A DNA stretch of 64,000 nucleotides from Clostridia bacterium (GTDB taxonomy: Bacteria; Bacillota; Clostridia; Oscillospirales; Acutalibacteraceae), in assembly GCA_017410325.1 (NCBI GenBank), contig JAFQRA010000023.1, forward strand, positions 1-64,000. The letters run 5' to 3'. Under the pieces are notes generated by a model that did no database searches, was not told the origin of the DNA, and saw nothing but the letters and a program-made list of their open reading frames with translations. Below, piece by piece: positions 41,891 to 50,588 of this stretch (within the stretch, counting starts at the first letter, position 1; every line of letters starts with the position of its first letter). The translations under genes were made by a program, and so were the position numbers.

Positions 41891-43315
41891 ATGAGTAAGA
41901 GCGTTAAAGACATTCTTGCAATGATTGAAGAAAACGGTATTCAGATGGTTGACTTCAAGATGGTTGACATCAACGGTCAGTACCGCCACGTTACAATCCC
42001 TGCACAGAACTTTTCGGAAGACACAATGAAGAGCGGCATCGGCTTTGATGCCTCCAACTACGGCTACGCCGTTGTTGAAAAGAGCGATATGGTCTTTATT
42101 CCTGACCCCGATACGGCGGTTATTGACCCCTTCTGCTCTGTTCCCACGCTGTCAATGACAGGTAACGCAATGATTATCGACAGCCCCGAAAACCGTCCCC
42201 TTGCACAGTATCCCCGTAACATCATCAAGGCTGCTGTTGAATATATGAAGAACAGCGGTGTTGCCGACGAAATGAAAATTCTTCCCGAATTTGAATTCTA
42301 TCTGTTCGACAATGTTACATGGAACGTTGAGGGCAGACAGATTGCCGTTGACGTTGATGCACAGCAGTCCTACTGGAATTCCGACACAGAGGGTCTGGGC
42401 GTTGTTGTTCCCAAGCAGAAGAACTATCACATTGCAAAGCCCTTTGATATTTCTTACGAGTGCCGCAGCGAAATGTGTATGCTTATGCAGGATGCCGGCA
42501 TTGAAATCAACTACCACCATCCCGAGGTTGCCGCATCGGGTCAGTTTGAAATTGAACCTCAGCTCGGCGAAGTAGTACATATGGCTGATGCTACAATGAT
42601 GATAAAGTACATCATTCACAACACGGCGCTCAAGTACGGCAAGGCCGCAACCTTTATGCCCAAGCCCGTATGGGGTGAGGCTGGCAGCGGCATGCACGTG
42701 CACATGATTCTCTTCAAGGACGGTCAGCCCGTATTCTCTGATGATGAGGGTTATGCACACCTGAGCAAGGAAGCACACTGGTTTATGGGCGGCCTGCTTA
42801 AGCACATCCACTCACTTTGTGCCATTACCAACCCCAGCACAAACTCCTTCAAGCGCCTTATCCCCGGCTTTGAAGCACCCGTTACAGTCGGCTACGCAAC
42901 CTCCAACCGCAGCGCCGTTATCCGTATTCCCGCTTATGCAAAGGCTCCCGACAAGCGCCGCTTTGAGCTTCGTAACCCTGATGCAACCTGTAACCCCTAC
43001 TTCTGCTATGCCGCAATTCTTATGGCAGGTCTTGACGGTATCAAGAATAAGATTGACCCGTCTGCAAACGGCTGGGGTCCCTACGACTTCAACCTTTACC
43101 ACCTTTCCGATGAGGAAAAGGCAAAGCTTCAGGGTCTGCCCACATCTCTTGAGGAAGCACTTGACGCACTTGAGGCTGACCACGACTACCTCACAGAGGG
43201 CGGCGTATTCCCCGAAGAGCTTATCAAGAACTTCATCAAGTCTAAGCGCGAAGACTGCCGTCAGCTTTCCGCTATTCCCCATCCGGCAGAATTTGACAAG
43301 TACTTCAATCTTTAA
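41891..43315 (+). CDS. glnA: Glutamine synthetase, type I
   Basis: This 474-aa enzyme has the GSI signature pieces: an N-terminal beta-grasp (IQMVDFKMVDINGQYRHVTIP), Glu metal ligands in ILPEFEFYLF, NYHHPEVAASGQFEIEP, GSGMHVHM, the AINPSTNSYKR-like NPSTNSFKRLIPG and RSAVIRIP. It joins ammonia to glutamate using ATP as a dodecamer. The adenylylation loop Tyr of GSI-beta is not evident. I use ATG 41891 over the near ATG 41885, which is too close to AGAGG. Monocistronic. Confidence 0.96.
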   Translation: MSKSVKDILAMIEENGIQMVDFKMVDINGQYRHVTIPAQNFSEDTMKSGIGFDASNYGYAVVEKSDMVFIPDPDTAVIDPFCSVPTLSMTGNAMIIDSPENRPLAQYPRNIIKAAVEYMKNSGVADEMKILPEFEFYLFDNVTWNVEGRQIAVDVDAQQSYWNSDTEGLGVVVPKQKNYHIAKPFDISYECRSEMCMLMQDAGIEINYHHPEVAASGQFEIEPQLGEVVHMADATMMIKYIIHNTALKYGKAATFMPKPVWGEAGSGMHVHMILFKDGQPVFSDDEGYAHLSKEAHWFMGGLLKHIHSLCAITNPSTNSFKRLIPGFEAPVTVGYATSNRSAVIRIPAYAKAPDKRRFELRNPDATCNPYFCYAAILMAGLDGIKNKIDPSANGWGPYDFNLYHLSDEEKAKLQGLPTSLEEALDALEADHDYLTEGGVFPEELIKNFIKSKREDCRQLSAIPHPAEFDKYFNL

Positions 43316-43333
43316 TACTCCTTATATAACAGT

Positions 43334-43366
43334 AAAACCTCTCCGTCAGACGCGGAGAGGTTTCGT
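43334..43366. terminator. Terminator between convergent glnA and typA
   Basis: AAACCTCTCCG / CGGAGAGGTTT, an 11-bp perfect stem with T-rich sequence following on the plus strand. Confidence 0.8.
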
Positions 43367-43377
43367 TATTTGTACGC

Positions 43378-45192
43378 TTATTTTTTGAACTGCTTTTTAA
43401 GACGGAGTTCCTTTGAAAGTATCGTTTTGCGAAGGCGGAGAGACTTCGGCGTTACCTCAAGAAGCTCGTCATCCTTGATAAACTCCATACACTGCTCGAG
43501 TGAAAGGTTTGAGGGCGGAACAAGGCGCAGGGCGTCATCGCTGCCTGCGGCACGGGTGTTTGTGAGCTGCTTTTTCTTGCAGACGTTACATACGATATCT
43601 TCGTTCTTTGCGCACTCGCCGACTATCATACCCTCATAAACCGGAACACCGGGGCCGATGAAGAGCCTGCCTCTATCCTGCGTGTTGAACAGGCCGTAGC
43701 CTGTTGACTCGCCGGCCTCGTGAACAACGATTGAGCCTCTTTCCCTTGTCTGGATGTCGCCTGCATAGGGCTCATAGCCGTGGAAAAGCTGGTTCATAAT
43801 ACCGTTGCCGTTTGTATCGGTGAGAAATTCGGAGCGGTAGCCGATAAGGCCGCGGGAGGGAATTTTAAATTCAAGGTGGGTTGAGCCGCCGTCACGCACG
43901 CCCATATTTTCAAGCTCTGCCTTGCGTGAGCCGAGCTTTTCGATAACCGCACCGACGTACTGCTCGGGCACCTCTACGATAAGGAGCTCAACGGGCTCGT
44001 AAATTTCTCCGTTGATTTCCTTGAGAATAACCTTCGGACGGGAAACCTGGAATTCGTAGCCCTGACGGCGCATTGTTTCGATAAGAATTGAAAGGTGGAG
44101 TTCACCTCTGCCCGAAACCTTGAAGGTGTCGGTCGTTTCGGTCTCCTCAACACGCATACTGACGTTTGTTTCAACCTCTTTGAAAAGGCGGTCACGGATA
44201 TTGCGTGAGGTGACGAACTTGCCCTCCTGACCTGCAAACGGGCTGTCGTTGACGATGAAATTCATTGAAATTGTGGGCTCATCAATCTTGACGAAGGGCA
44301 GGGGCTCAATACAGTCCGGCGCACAGGCAGTTTCACCGATATTGATTTCGGGAATGCCCGAAACGCAGATAAGGTCGCCCGCCTTTGCTTCCTCAACCTC
44401 AACTCTCTTAAGGCCTTCAAACTGGTAAAGCCTTGTGATGCGTTCGTTTTTCTGTGTGCCGTCAGTTTTGCACAGCGTTACAAGCTGATTTTTCTTAACC
44501 GTGCCTCTTTCCACTCTGCCGACACCGATTCTGCCTACGTAATCGTCATATTCAAGCGAGGAGAAAAGAATCTGAAGCGGTGCATCAACGTCACCCTTGG
44601 GTGCTTCGATGTTTTTAAGAATAGCATCGAGAAGCGGTCTCATATCACCCTGACGCACATCGGGATCAAGCGAGGAATAGCCGTCCCTTGCGCTGGCGTA
44701 GACAACGGGGAATTCAAGCTGGTCATCATCCGCACCAAGCTCGATAAACAGGTCAAGCACCTCGTCAAGCACCTCGGCCGGTCTTGCGCCGGGACGGTCA
44801 ATCTTATTGACAACAACGAGCACCTTTTTGCCAAGGCCGAGAGCTTTTTTGAGCACGAAGCGAGTCTGCGGCATACAGCCCTCAAACGCATCTACGAGCA
44901 GCAAAACGCCGTCAACCATCATCAGTATGCGTTCAACCTCGCCGCCGAAATCGGCATGGCCGGGGGTATCGACAACGTTGATTTTAGTGTCCATATAGCG
45001 GATGGACGTATTCTTTGAAAGTATTGTAATGCCTCTTTCACGCTCAAGGTCGTTTGAGTCCATAACCCTGTCCTCAACCTGCTCGTTTTCACGGAAGGTA
45101 CCGCTCTGCTTGAGAAGCTCGTCAACAAGGGTTGTCTTGCCGTGGTCAACGTGAGCGATAATGGCAATATTTCTTATATCTCTGCGCTCCAT
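43378..45192 (-). CDS. typA: Ribosome-associated GTPase TypA/BipA
   Basis: This 604-aa translational GTPase has the G1 [16 protein letters not shown]2 [11 protein letters not shown]3 [15 protein letters not shown] and G4 [12 protein letters not shown] motifs, followed by domain II, domains III and V like EF-G, and the TypA-specific C-terminal domain ([20 protein letters not shown] and [15 protein letters not shown]). It assists ribosome assembly and stress translation. I use ATG 45192 (GGAG 8 nt upstream), since the longer frame has no site. Confidence 0.96.
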   Translation of the reverse strand: MERRDIRNIAIIAHVDHGKTTLVDELLKQSGTFRENEQVEDRVMDSNDLERERGITILSKNTSIRYMDTKINVVDTPGHADFGGEVERILMMVDGVLLLVDAFEGCMPQTRFVLKKALGLGKKVLVVVNKIDRPGARPAEVLDEVLDLFIELGADDDQLEFPVVYASARDGYSSLDPDVRQGDMRPLLDAILKNIEAPKGDVDAPLQILFSSLEYDDYVGRIGVGRVERGTVKKNQLVTLCKTDGTQKNERITRLYQFEGLKRVEVEEAKAGDLICVSGIPEINIGETACAPDCIEPLPFVKIDEPTISMNFIVNDSPFAGQEGKFVTSRNIRDRLFKEVETNVSMRVEETETTDTFKVSGRGELHLSILIETMRRQGYEFQVSRPKVILKEINGEIYEPVELLIVEVPEQYVGAVIEKLGSRKAELENMGVRDGGSTHLEFKIPSRGLIGYRSEFLTDTNGNGIMNQLFHGYEPYAGDIQTRERGSIVVHEAGESTGYGLFNTQDRGRLFIGPGVPVYEGMIVGECAKNEDIVCNVCKKKQLTNTRAAGSDDALRLVPPSNLSLEQCMEFIKDDELLEVTPKSLRLRKTILSKELRLKKQFKK

Positions 45193-45314
45193 ATTTATAA
45201 CTCCAATATATATAAAAATCACGGTTATTTATTATATACCTTATTTCGCAAATTTCCAATGGCAGAATTGTCAAAAATTCAGCTGTCAGCGCAATGTAAA
45301 ACTGTAATTTAAAT

Positions 45315-45375
45315 GCAAAGTGCAAAATGCAAAACGCAAAGTTAAGGGTCGCTACGCTCCAAATTTATAAATGGG
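45315..45375. repeat. Short low-complexity and GGGTCGCTNCGCTCC repeat
   Basis: TGCAAAGTGCAAAATGCAAAACGCAAAG (given here as a run of GCAAA units at 45315-45343) is followed by AGGGTCGCTACGCTCC. The last block recurs with one base change at 56282-56297. Both copies lie in intergenic DNA. Dispersed repeat of unknown role. Confidence 0.45.
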
Positions 45376-47170
45376 TATCCTTGTACTTTTCCGCCTGTAA
45401 ACGGAACATATAGGCGTATTTGCCGTTTTTTTCCATCAGCTCGTCGTGACTGCCGCACTCGATAATTCTGCCGTTTTCAAGCATAAGTATTCTGTCGGCG
45501 TGGCGTGTGGTGGAAAGGCGGTGGGAAATGAACACAACCGTTGAATCGGTACAGCTTTCGCTTATCGCCTTGTTCAGCTCGTATTCCGAAACGGGGTCAA
45601 GGTTAGCGCTCGGCTCGTCAAGAATAATATACGGGCTTTGCTTGTAGAACACTCTTGCAATTGCAAGCTTCTGCTGCTCACCGCCCGAAAGCATAACGCC
45701 TTCGTCGCTGAATTCACGCAGCAGCATTGTGTCTGCACCGTGGGGCAGCTCCTTTGTAAAGCCTGCAAGCTCAAGCGCCTTCATCACACGGGCGCTGTCA
45801 TAAACGGGCGAGAGTGCCACGTTTTCGCCGACGGTTGCGGCAAAAATACGGAAATCCTGAAAAACTGCGGAAAAGCGGTTGCGGTGGGAGGCAACGGTTA
45901 CGTCACGAATGTCCCGTCCGCCGATTTCGATTAAGCCGCAATCAACATCATACAGCCTGAGTAAAAGATTCGTCAGCGTGGTTTTACCCGCACCGTTGTA
46001 GCCGACAAGAGCAATCTTTTCGCAGGGCTTTATTTCAAAGGAAACGCCGTTTACGCTCTCCTTTTCGCCGCCTTCATAAGTAAAGCTGATATCCTTTACA
46101 GCTATTGTTTCGGGCTTGTTGCAGGTTACCGTGTGAGCACCGTCCTTTATCTTGCTTTCGGTTGACATAAAGCTGCGGCATTTTTCAATCATCTTCGACC
46201 GCTCGGTAAAGGTTCTCAGGCTGTAAACTGTAAGGTACAGCACACTCGCACCAATCTGCGTGGCACCGTTGAAGGTGGCAACGAAATCGCCTGCACTCAT
46301 CTTACCCGTGACAATGGTCTGGTAGCCGATATAAAGGCTGAGTATGAGCATAAAGCCGACAACCTGAACGGAAAATTCCTGCACGAAGAAAAGCCCGTCA
46401 AGCTTTCTGATAAAGCCCTTCTGTGTTTTAATCATATCGTCTGCGCTCTCGTTGAAACGCTTGTGAAGCAGGGGGTAAATACCGCTCGTGCGGATTTCGC
46501 CCGCATAGTCTGGCAGGTAAAACACCCTTGCAAAATAGTCGCTTCTGCGGTGCTTTTCGGTTACCGCTTCACGGCGCTTTGTCTGCAGATTACCCGTATA
46601 TTTGCCAAGCGGAATAAAAAGAATTACCGTACCGAGCACTATCAGAAGGCACATCGGGTCAATGGTGAGTATGATTGCCGCTATCGCAACAAAGGACAGA
46701 ATCTGCTCAACATAGCCCTTGATAATGCTGAGAATGTTTGTGAGGTTATCTGACACATTTTCTATAGACAGAATAAAATCGCTGTAATAGCCCGGGTCGT
46801 CGTACTTGGCAAGGTCAAGCTCTGCCGCTTTACGGTAGAACATCGACTGAATTATCAGATCCATTTTCTCACGCTCACGGTGAACAAAAAGCTCATAGAA
46901 AACATTTGAGAAAATTTCGCACACAACGATTACGGCAAGCATAATTATAATGCCCGTGATTATCTTTTTCGGCTCACCGCCGCTTTGCACCTCGTCAATT
47001 ATGTATTTAAGGCCTATAACGGATATGAGCCTGCCCGGCATTGCGCTGACAATCTGCTCAAAAATGCTGCCGATTACAAGCCACGGCGAAGCCTTGAACA
47101 TAAGCGAGAGCATATAGATTATATTGGAAAGTGTGCTGTGCTTCTTCCTTATTTTTGCTTTCATTTTCAT
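45365..47170 (-). CDS. ABC exporter half-transporter (second of pair)
   Basis: This 601-aa protein has a six-helix type IV transmembrane domain (about residues 1-320) and a nucleotide-binding domain: Walker A GYNGAGKTTL (near 390), signature LSGGEQQKL, Walker B YIILDEPSANLDP with catalytic Glu, and H-loop FISHRLSTT. All catalytic parts are intact. It overlaps the upstream ABC gene by 4 nt (ATGA), so the two should form a heterodimer. The substrate is unknown: drug efflux and peptide export are the options. Confidence 0.9.
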   Translation of the reverse strand: MKMKAKIRKKHSTLSNIIYMLSLMFKASPWLVIGSIFEQIVSAMPGRLISVIGLKYIIDEVQSGGEPKKIITGIIIMLAVIVVCEIFSNVFYELFVHREREKMDLIIQSMFYRKAAELDLAKYDDPGYYSDFILSIENVSDNLTNILSIIKGYVEQILSFVAIAAIILTIDPMCLLIVLGTVILFIPLGKYTGNLQTKRREAVTEKHRRSDYFARVFYLPDYAGEIRTSGIYPLLHKRFNESADDMIKTQKGFIRKLDGLFFVQEFSVQVVGFMLILSLYIGYQTIVTGKMSAGDFVATFNGATQIGASVLYLTVYSLRTFTERSKMIEKCRSFMSTESKIKDGAHTVTCNKPETIAVKDISFTYEGGEKESVNGVSFEIKPCEKIALVGYNGAGKTTLTNLLLRLYDVDCGLIEIGGRDIRDVTVASHRNRFSAVFQDFRIFAATVGENVALSPVYDSARVMKALELAGFTKELPHGADTMLLREFSDEGVMLSGGEQQKLAIARVFYKQSPYIILDEPSANLDPVSEYELNKAISESCTDSTVVFISHRLSTTRHADRILMLENGRIIECGSHDELMEKNGKYAYMFRLQAEKYKDTHL

Positions 47171-48993
47171 TCCACGCTCCCCTCCTCATCTCTGTAGCTT
47201 GAAGCCTGGAGCGTGAACATTTCGCAGTAGCCGCCCTTTGCCGCCATAAGCTGCTCGTGCGTGCCGCACTCGGTAATCGTACCGCCGTCAAAGACATAAA
47301 TTCTGTCCGAAAGCACGGCGGAAGACAGCCTGTGCGAAATATAGATAACCGTTTTTTCCTCGGTTGCTTCAATAAGGCTTTCGTACATTTTGTATTCGGC
47401 TATGGGGTCAAGCGCTGACGAGGGCTCGTCAAGAATTGCAAAATCAAAGCTCTTGGCAAACATTCTGGCGGCACAGAGCTTCTGCTGTTCACCGCCCGAA
47501 AGTCCTGTGCCCTTTTCGTCAAACTCACGGGTAAACACGGTCTGCCTGCCCTCGGGCATGGACATAATCCGCTCGTAAACGCCTGCCGCTTTCAGCGCTT
47601 TATCTACGGCGGCGTTGTCCTCCTTACCCTCGCACTCACGGCACAGCACGTTTTCGCCGACGGTAAGCGCAAAGACCTTGTAATCCTGAAAAACGGTTGC
47701 AAGCCTTGCGTGAAGGGAGGCAATATCGTACTCCCTTATATCCTTGCCGTTGTACAGGATTTCACCGCTGTCGGGGTCATAAAAGCGAAGCAGGAGCTTT
47801 ACAAAGGTTGTTTTGCCTGCACCGTTGTGGCCGACCACCGCTACGGTTTCGCCCCTGCTGATTTTAAAGCTGAGGTTTGTGAGCGAGGGAGCCTTTGCAC
47901 CGGGATAGGTGAAGCAGACGTTTCTGAATTCGAGGCTTTCAAATTCTTCCGCCTTTTTATTGCCGCCGACAACTCTTTCCTCGTACTCAAAGAACTCTTT
48001 AAGGTTGCCGAAATAAGCGGCTTCCTTTCTGACGTTGGATATGGAGTCGCTCAAATCCTTGAGCACATCCTTGAGGTTGCTGACAGCCGTAACGATAACG
48101 GAAAAATCCGACAAGGCGAGGTTTCTTTTTACAACGAAGCGGTATGCCGCATAGCCGTAGGCCGCCGCAGTGGGTACAGCCTTGCCGAAAAGACCTGAAA
48201 CCAGTTCAAGCAGCATTACCTTAACGCCGTATTTTTTGATTATTGCCCTGTTGGTTTCAACCGCCGTTTGAAACCGCTCAAGCATAACGGAAAATATGTC
48301 CGAGGTACGCATATCCTTGGAAAAATCCTTGAGGAAAACCGTACGCTTGACGTATTCCTTTGAACGCTTGTGCGGTGTCATTTCCTTGTCTTTTTTTACG
48401 TCAATTTTGCCGATTGCGATACCTGCCAGCACCACGAATATGCCGACTGAAAGTATCAGCAGCAGCCTCGGGTCGATCGAAACAATATAAATCACAAGGA
48501 AAACACCCGTAAGCGAGCTTGCAAAAACGTTTGAAAGCCGCCAGGTAAATTCCGAAAAATGCTCGCTCGTAATTATTTCGGTTGCACGCTTGTACTTATC
48601 GTAAAAATCGGGGTTTTCATAACAGGCAATATCAACTGTAACCGCCTTTTTAAATATGCGGTCGTTGAGATTTTTGTAAAAATACTTCATTCTGGTACAG
48701 ACAAAATAGTCCGTAATGCAGTCCGTTGCCTTTGCAAGCAGACCTGCACCGGCAAACATCAGCACGAGAATAACGTACTGCTTGTAGCTGCCGCCCGTTT
48801 CAATAAGCTCAAGCAAGAGTTTAAGAAAGAGTATTTCCTGAATAAAGCCCGTAAAAAACCAGTAGGCTGTCTGGGTCATAATGAATGCGGTGAGCAGTAA
48901 CGGTGCACACTGCACGCAGATTTTAACGGCATAGAGCGTATCCTTCAGAGCTCTGAAACGCTCTCCGCCTTGTTTTTTGCAATTTTGTTTCAC
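47167..48993 (-). CDS. ABC exporter half-transporter (first of pair)
   Basis: This is a 608-aa half-transporter. Its transmembrane domain covers about residues 1-345 and its nucleotide-binding domain follows (Walker A GHNGAGKTTF, signature LSGGEQQKL, Walker B FAILDEPSSALDP, H-loop ISHRLSSA). It starts at GTG 48993, with AAGGAG 7 nt before it; the longer open frame is leader sequence. Directly upstream is a terminator (49041-49073) and a 20-codon ORF, so expression probably depends on read-through. Unlike BmrC, both ATP sites of this pair look canonical. Confidence 0.9.
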   Translation of the reverse strand: MKQNCKKQGGERFRALKDTLYAVKICVQCAPLLLTAFIMTQTAYWFFTGFIQEILFLKLLLELIETGGSYKQYVILVLMFAGAGLLAKATDCITDYFVCTRMKYFYKNLNDRIFKKAVTVDIACYENPDFYDKYKRATEIITSEHFSEFTWRLSNVFASSLTGVFLVIYIVSIDPRLLLILSVGIFVVLAGIAIGKIDVKKDKEMTPHKRSKEYVKRTVFLKDFSKDMRTSDIFSVMLERFQTAVETNRAIIKKYGVKVMLLELVSGLFGKAVPTAAAYGYAAYRFVVKRNLALSDFSVIVTAVSNLKDVLKDLSDSISNVRKEAAYFGNLKEFFEYEERVVGGNKKAEEFESLEFRNVCFTYPGAKAPSLTNLSFKISRGETVAVVGHNGAGKTTFVKLLLRFYDPDSGEILYNGKDIREYDIASLHARLATVFQDYKVFALTVGENVLCRECEGKEDNAAVDKALKAAGVYERIMSMPEGRQTVFTREFDEKGTGLSGGEQQKLCAARMFAKSFDFAILDEPSSALDPIAEYKMYESLIEATEEKTVIYISHRLSSAVLSDRIYVFDGGTITECGTHEQLMAAKGGYCEMFTLQASSYRDEEGSVE

Positions 48994-49040
48994 GTTACAT
49001 CTCCTTGAATTAAGTCGGCCGTATCCGCCTGCTAAAAAAC

Positions 49041-49073
49041 AAAAAATCCCGAAAACATAAAGCCTTCGGGATT
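49041..49073 (-). terminator. Leader terminator (attenuator) before ABC pair
   Basis: AATCCCGAA (49045-49053) pairs with TTCGGGATT (49065-49073) over an 11-nt loop; minus-strand transcript then runs TTTTGTTTTTT. It lies 24 nt after the leader ORF stop and about 50 nt before the ABC start codon. CCCGAA in it can also pair with TTCGGG inside the leader ORF. Confidence 0.85.
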
Positions 49074-49097
49074 GACGCATTTACCGTGTTTTGCTTT

Positions 49098-49160
49098 TCA
49101 GCAAGCAGAAACGGACACAGCTACCCGAATTTCAGTTTTGTTGAATAAAGTTGTCATCAT
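49098..49160 (-). CDS. 20-aa leader peptide or secreted-peptide precursor
   Basis: The ORF encodes MMTTLFNKTEIRVAVSVSAC. It is too short for ordinary gene calling but has a strong ribosome site (AAAGAGGAG, 9-10 nt before the ATG) and its own consensus promoter. Its stop codon lies in a small hairpin (TTGCT/AGCAA, 49091-49104). The codons ATT-CGG-GTA (residues 11-13) are complementary to the terminator arm downstream, and TGTCCGT at 49111-49117 can pair with the ribosome-site-proximal segment at 49163-49169. This suggests ribosome-controlled attenuation of the ABC genes. A ribosomally made exported peptide ending in Cys is the alternative. Confidence 0.6.
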   Translation of the reverse strand: MMTTLFNKTEIRVAVSVSAC

Positions 49161-49191
49161 TATGTCCGTCTCCTCTTTCTTTAAAGTTTTT

Positions 49192-49216
49192 CTGCACCTT
49201 AACACGGTCGGTGCAG
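49192..49216 (-). promoter_or_regulatory. 5' hairpin of leader RNA
   Basis: CTGCACC / GGTGCAG, 7 bp with an 11-nt loop, begins within a few bases of the predicted transcript start, ahead of the leader ORF ribosome site. It may stabilise the RNA or belong to the attenuator fold. Confidence 0.55.
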
Positions 49217-49221
49217 AAATA

Positions 49222-49250
49222 AAAATAACATATTTTGCCTTAGTTGTCAA
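49222..49250 (-). promoter_or_regulatory. Promoter of leader-ABC unit
   Basis: Minus strand TTGACA (49245-49250), 17-nt spacer, TATTTT (49222-49227) with TG extension. The start point would be near 49215. Confidence 0.75.
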
Positions 49251-49477
49251 TTGCGGTTTAGCGTGATTCAATAACAATATTAATAGGGGACAACGGGCTG
49301 TCGGGGTTACGGCTCTGCCGCCGCTCTTTTGTCATAAAGACGAAAATTCAAGCGGAAATTTGTGAGTGTGCACAAACTTTTTTGAAAATTAAAAGTGAGC
49401 AAATCGTATGAAAACGCGAGAAAAAACGAGAAAAACGGAGCTTGCGTTTGCTAAATTAAATTTTTTGAAAATAAGTG

Positions 49478-49506
49478 TTGACATCACTCGGGTCTTGTGG
49501 TAGTAT
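49478..49506 (+). promoter_or_regulatory. Promoter of rplM-rpsI
   Basis: TTGACA (49478-49483), 17-nt spacer, TAGTAT (49501-49506) with TG extension, about 45 nt before rplM. The 5' leader is short, leaving no room for a large r-protein leader RNA. Confidence 0.7.
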
Positions 49507-49550
49507 ATTCGAGCAATGAAATTAAAAATCTTAATTCGGAGGAAAAGCTA

Positions 49551-49979
49551 ATGTCAACTTATATGCCCAAAGCAGGCGAAATCACACGCAGCTGGTATGT
49601 TCTTGACGCTGCAGGCAAGCCTCTGGGTAAGGTAGCTGCTCAGGCCGCTGTTCTTCTTCGCGGTAAGCACAAGGCTATCTTCACACCCAATGTTGATTGC
49701 GGCGATCATGTAATCATCATTAACGCTGAGAAGGCAGTTCTCACAGGCAACAAAATCAACCAGAAAATGTACTACCACCACACAGGTTACATCGGTAACA
49801 TGAAGGAAGTTAAGTACAGCACCCTTATGAAGACAAAGCCCGAGTTTGCTATGCAGCTCGCTGTCAAGGGTATGATTCCGGAAAACACTCTCGGCCGCAA
49901 CGCACTTGGCCGCCTTCGTATCTACAAGGGCGCAGAGCACAAGCACGCAGCACAGAAGCCCGAAGAGTGGGCTCTTTAA
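49551..49979 (+). CDS. rplM: 50S ribosomal protein L13
   Basis: The 142-aa protein matches bL13/uL13: SWYVLDAAGKPLGKVAAQAAVLLRGKHK at the start, then NVDCGDHVIIINAEK, YYHHTGYIGNMKEV and LGRNALGRLRIYKGAEHKHAAQKPE. It is an early-assembly protein of the large subunit. I chose ATG 49551 (GGAGG 8 nt before). rpsI follows 21 nt later, as in most bacteria. Confidence 0.97.
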   Translation: MSTYMPKAGEITRSWYVLDAAGKPLGKVAAQAAVLLRGKHKAIFTPNVDCGDHVIIINAEKAVLTGNKINQKMYYHHTGYIGNMKEVKYSTLMKTKPEFAMQLAVKGMIPENTLGRNALGRLRIYKGAEHKHAAQKPEEWAL

Positions 49980-50000
49980 TCGAAGGGAGGCAAATGAATA

Positions 50001-50399
50001 ATGTACGAAACTAATCCTTATTTCTATGGTACAGGCCGCAGAAAGCAGTCTGTAGCCCGTGTACGTGTTTATGCAGGTACAGGTAAAATCATCATCAACG
50101 ACCGTTCAATCGACGATTACTTCGGTCTTGATACACTCAAGCTCATTGTTCGCCAGCCCCTCGAGCTCACCGGCACAACCGAGAAGTTCGACATCATCTG
50201 CCGCGTAAGCGGTGGCGGTGTTACAGGCCAGGCAGGCGCAATCCGTCACGGCCTTTCCCGTGCTCTCCTTCAGTACGACGAAGCTGTTCGTCCCGTACTC
50301 AAGAAGGCAGGCTTCCTCACTCGTGACCCGAGAATGAAGGAAAGAAAGAAGTACGGTCTCAAGGGCGCACGCCGTGCACCCCAGTTCTCAAAGAGATAA
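50001..50399 (+). CDS. rpsI: 30S ribosomal protein S9
   Basis: The 132-aa uS9 protein has [26 protein letters not shown] near the N-terminus, [23 protein letters not shown], and the conserved C-terminal [17 protein letters not shown] tail that reaches the P-site tRNA. Ribosome site GGGAGG. It is cotranscribed with rplM and ends in a terminator. Confidence 0.97.
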   Translation: MYETNPYFYGTGRRKQSVARVRVYAGTGKIIINDRSIDDYFGLDTLKLIVRQPLELTGTTEKFDIICRVSGGGVTGQAGAIRHGLSRALLQYDEAVRPVLKKAGFLTRDPRMKERKKYGLKGARRAPQFSKR

Positions 50400-50421
50400 T
50401 CAGAGCCTATCGGCGAAAATC

Positions 50422-50465
50422 AACAACCCTTGGAATCTCAACGATTCCAAGGGTTTATTTCTTTT
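50422..50465 (+). terminator. Terminator after rpsI (copy 1 of duplicated terminator)
   Basis: ACCCTTGGAATC / GATTCCAAGGGT, 12-bp stem with T-rich tail. The 15 nt of its left arm and 21 nt of its right side are repeated exactly at 52087-52134. Confidence 0.9.
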
Positions 50466-50588
50466 AGTAATAATTCAAGAATGCAAAGTGTCAATAATTA
50501 AGAAAAAACACAAGTTTGGTTTGAAAATAAATAGCGTTGATATATTTACAAAAGTGTGCTATACTGAATTAAAAAACAACACACAGTA

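Noticed and set aside
42152-42811. 219-codon minus-strand frame
   Set aside because: Shadow of glnA, whose motifs fill this region.
45315-45343. CRISPR array
   Set aside because: The GCAAA-type units are far too short and irregular, there are no spacers and no cas genes.
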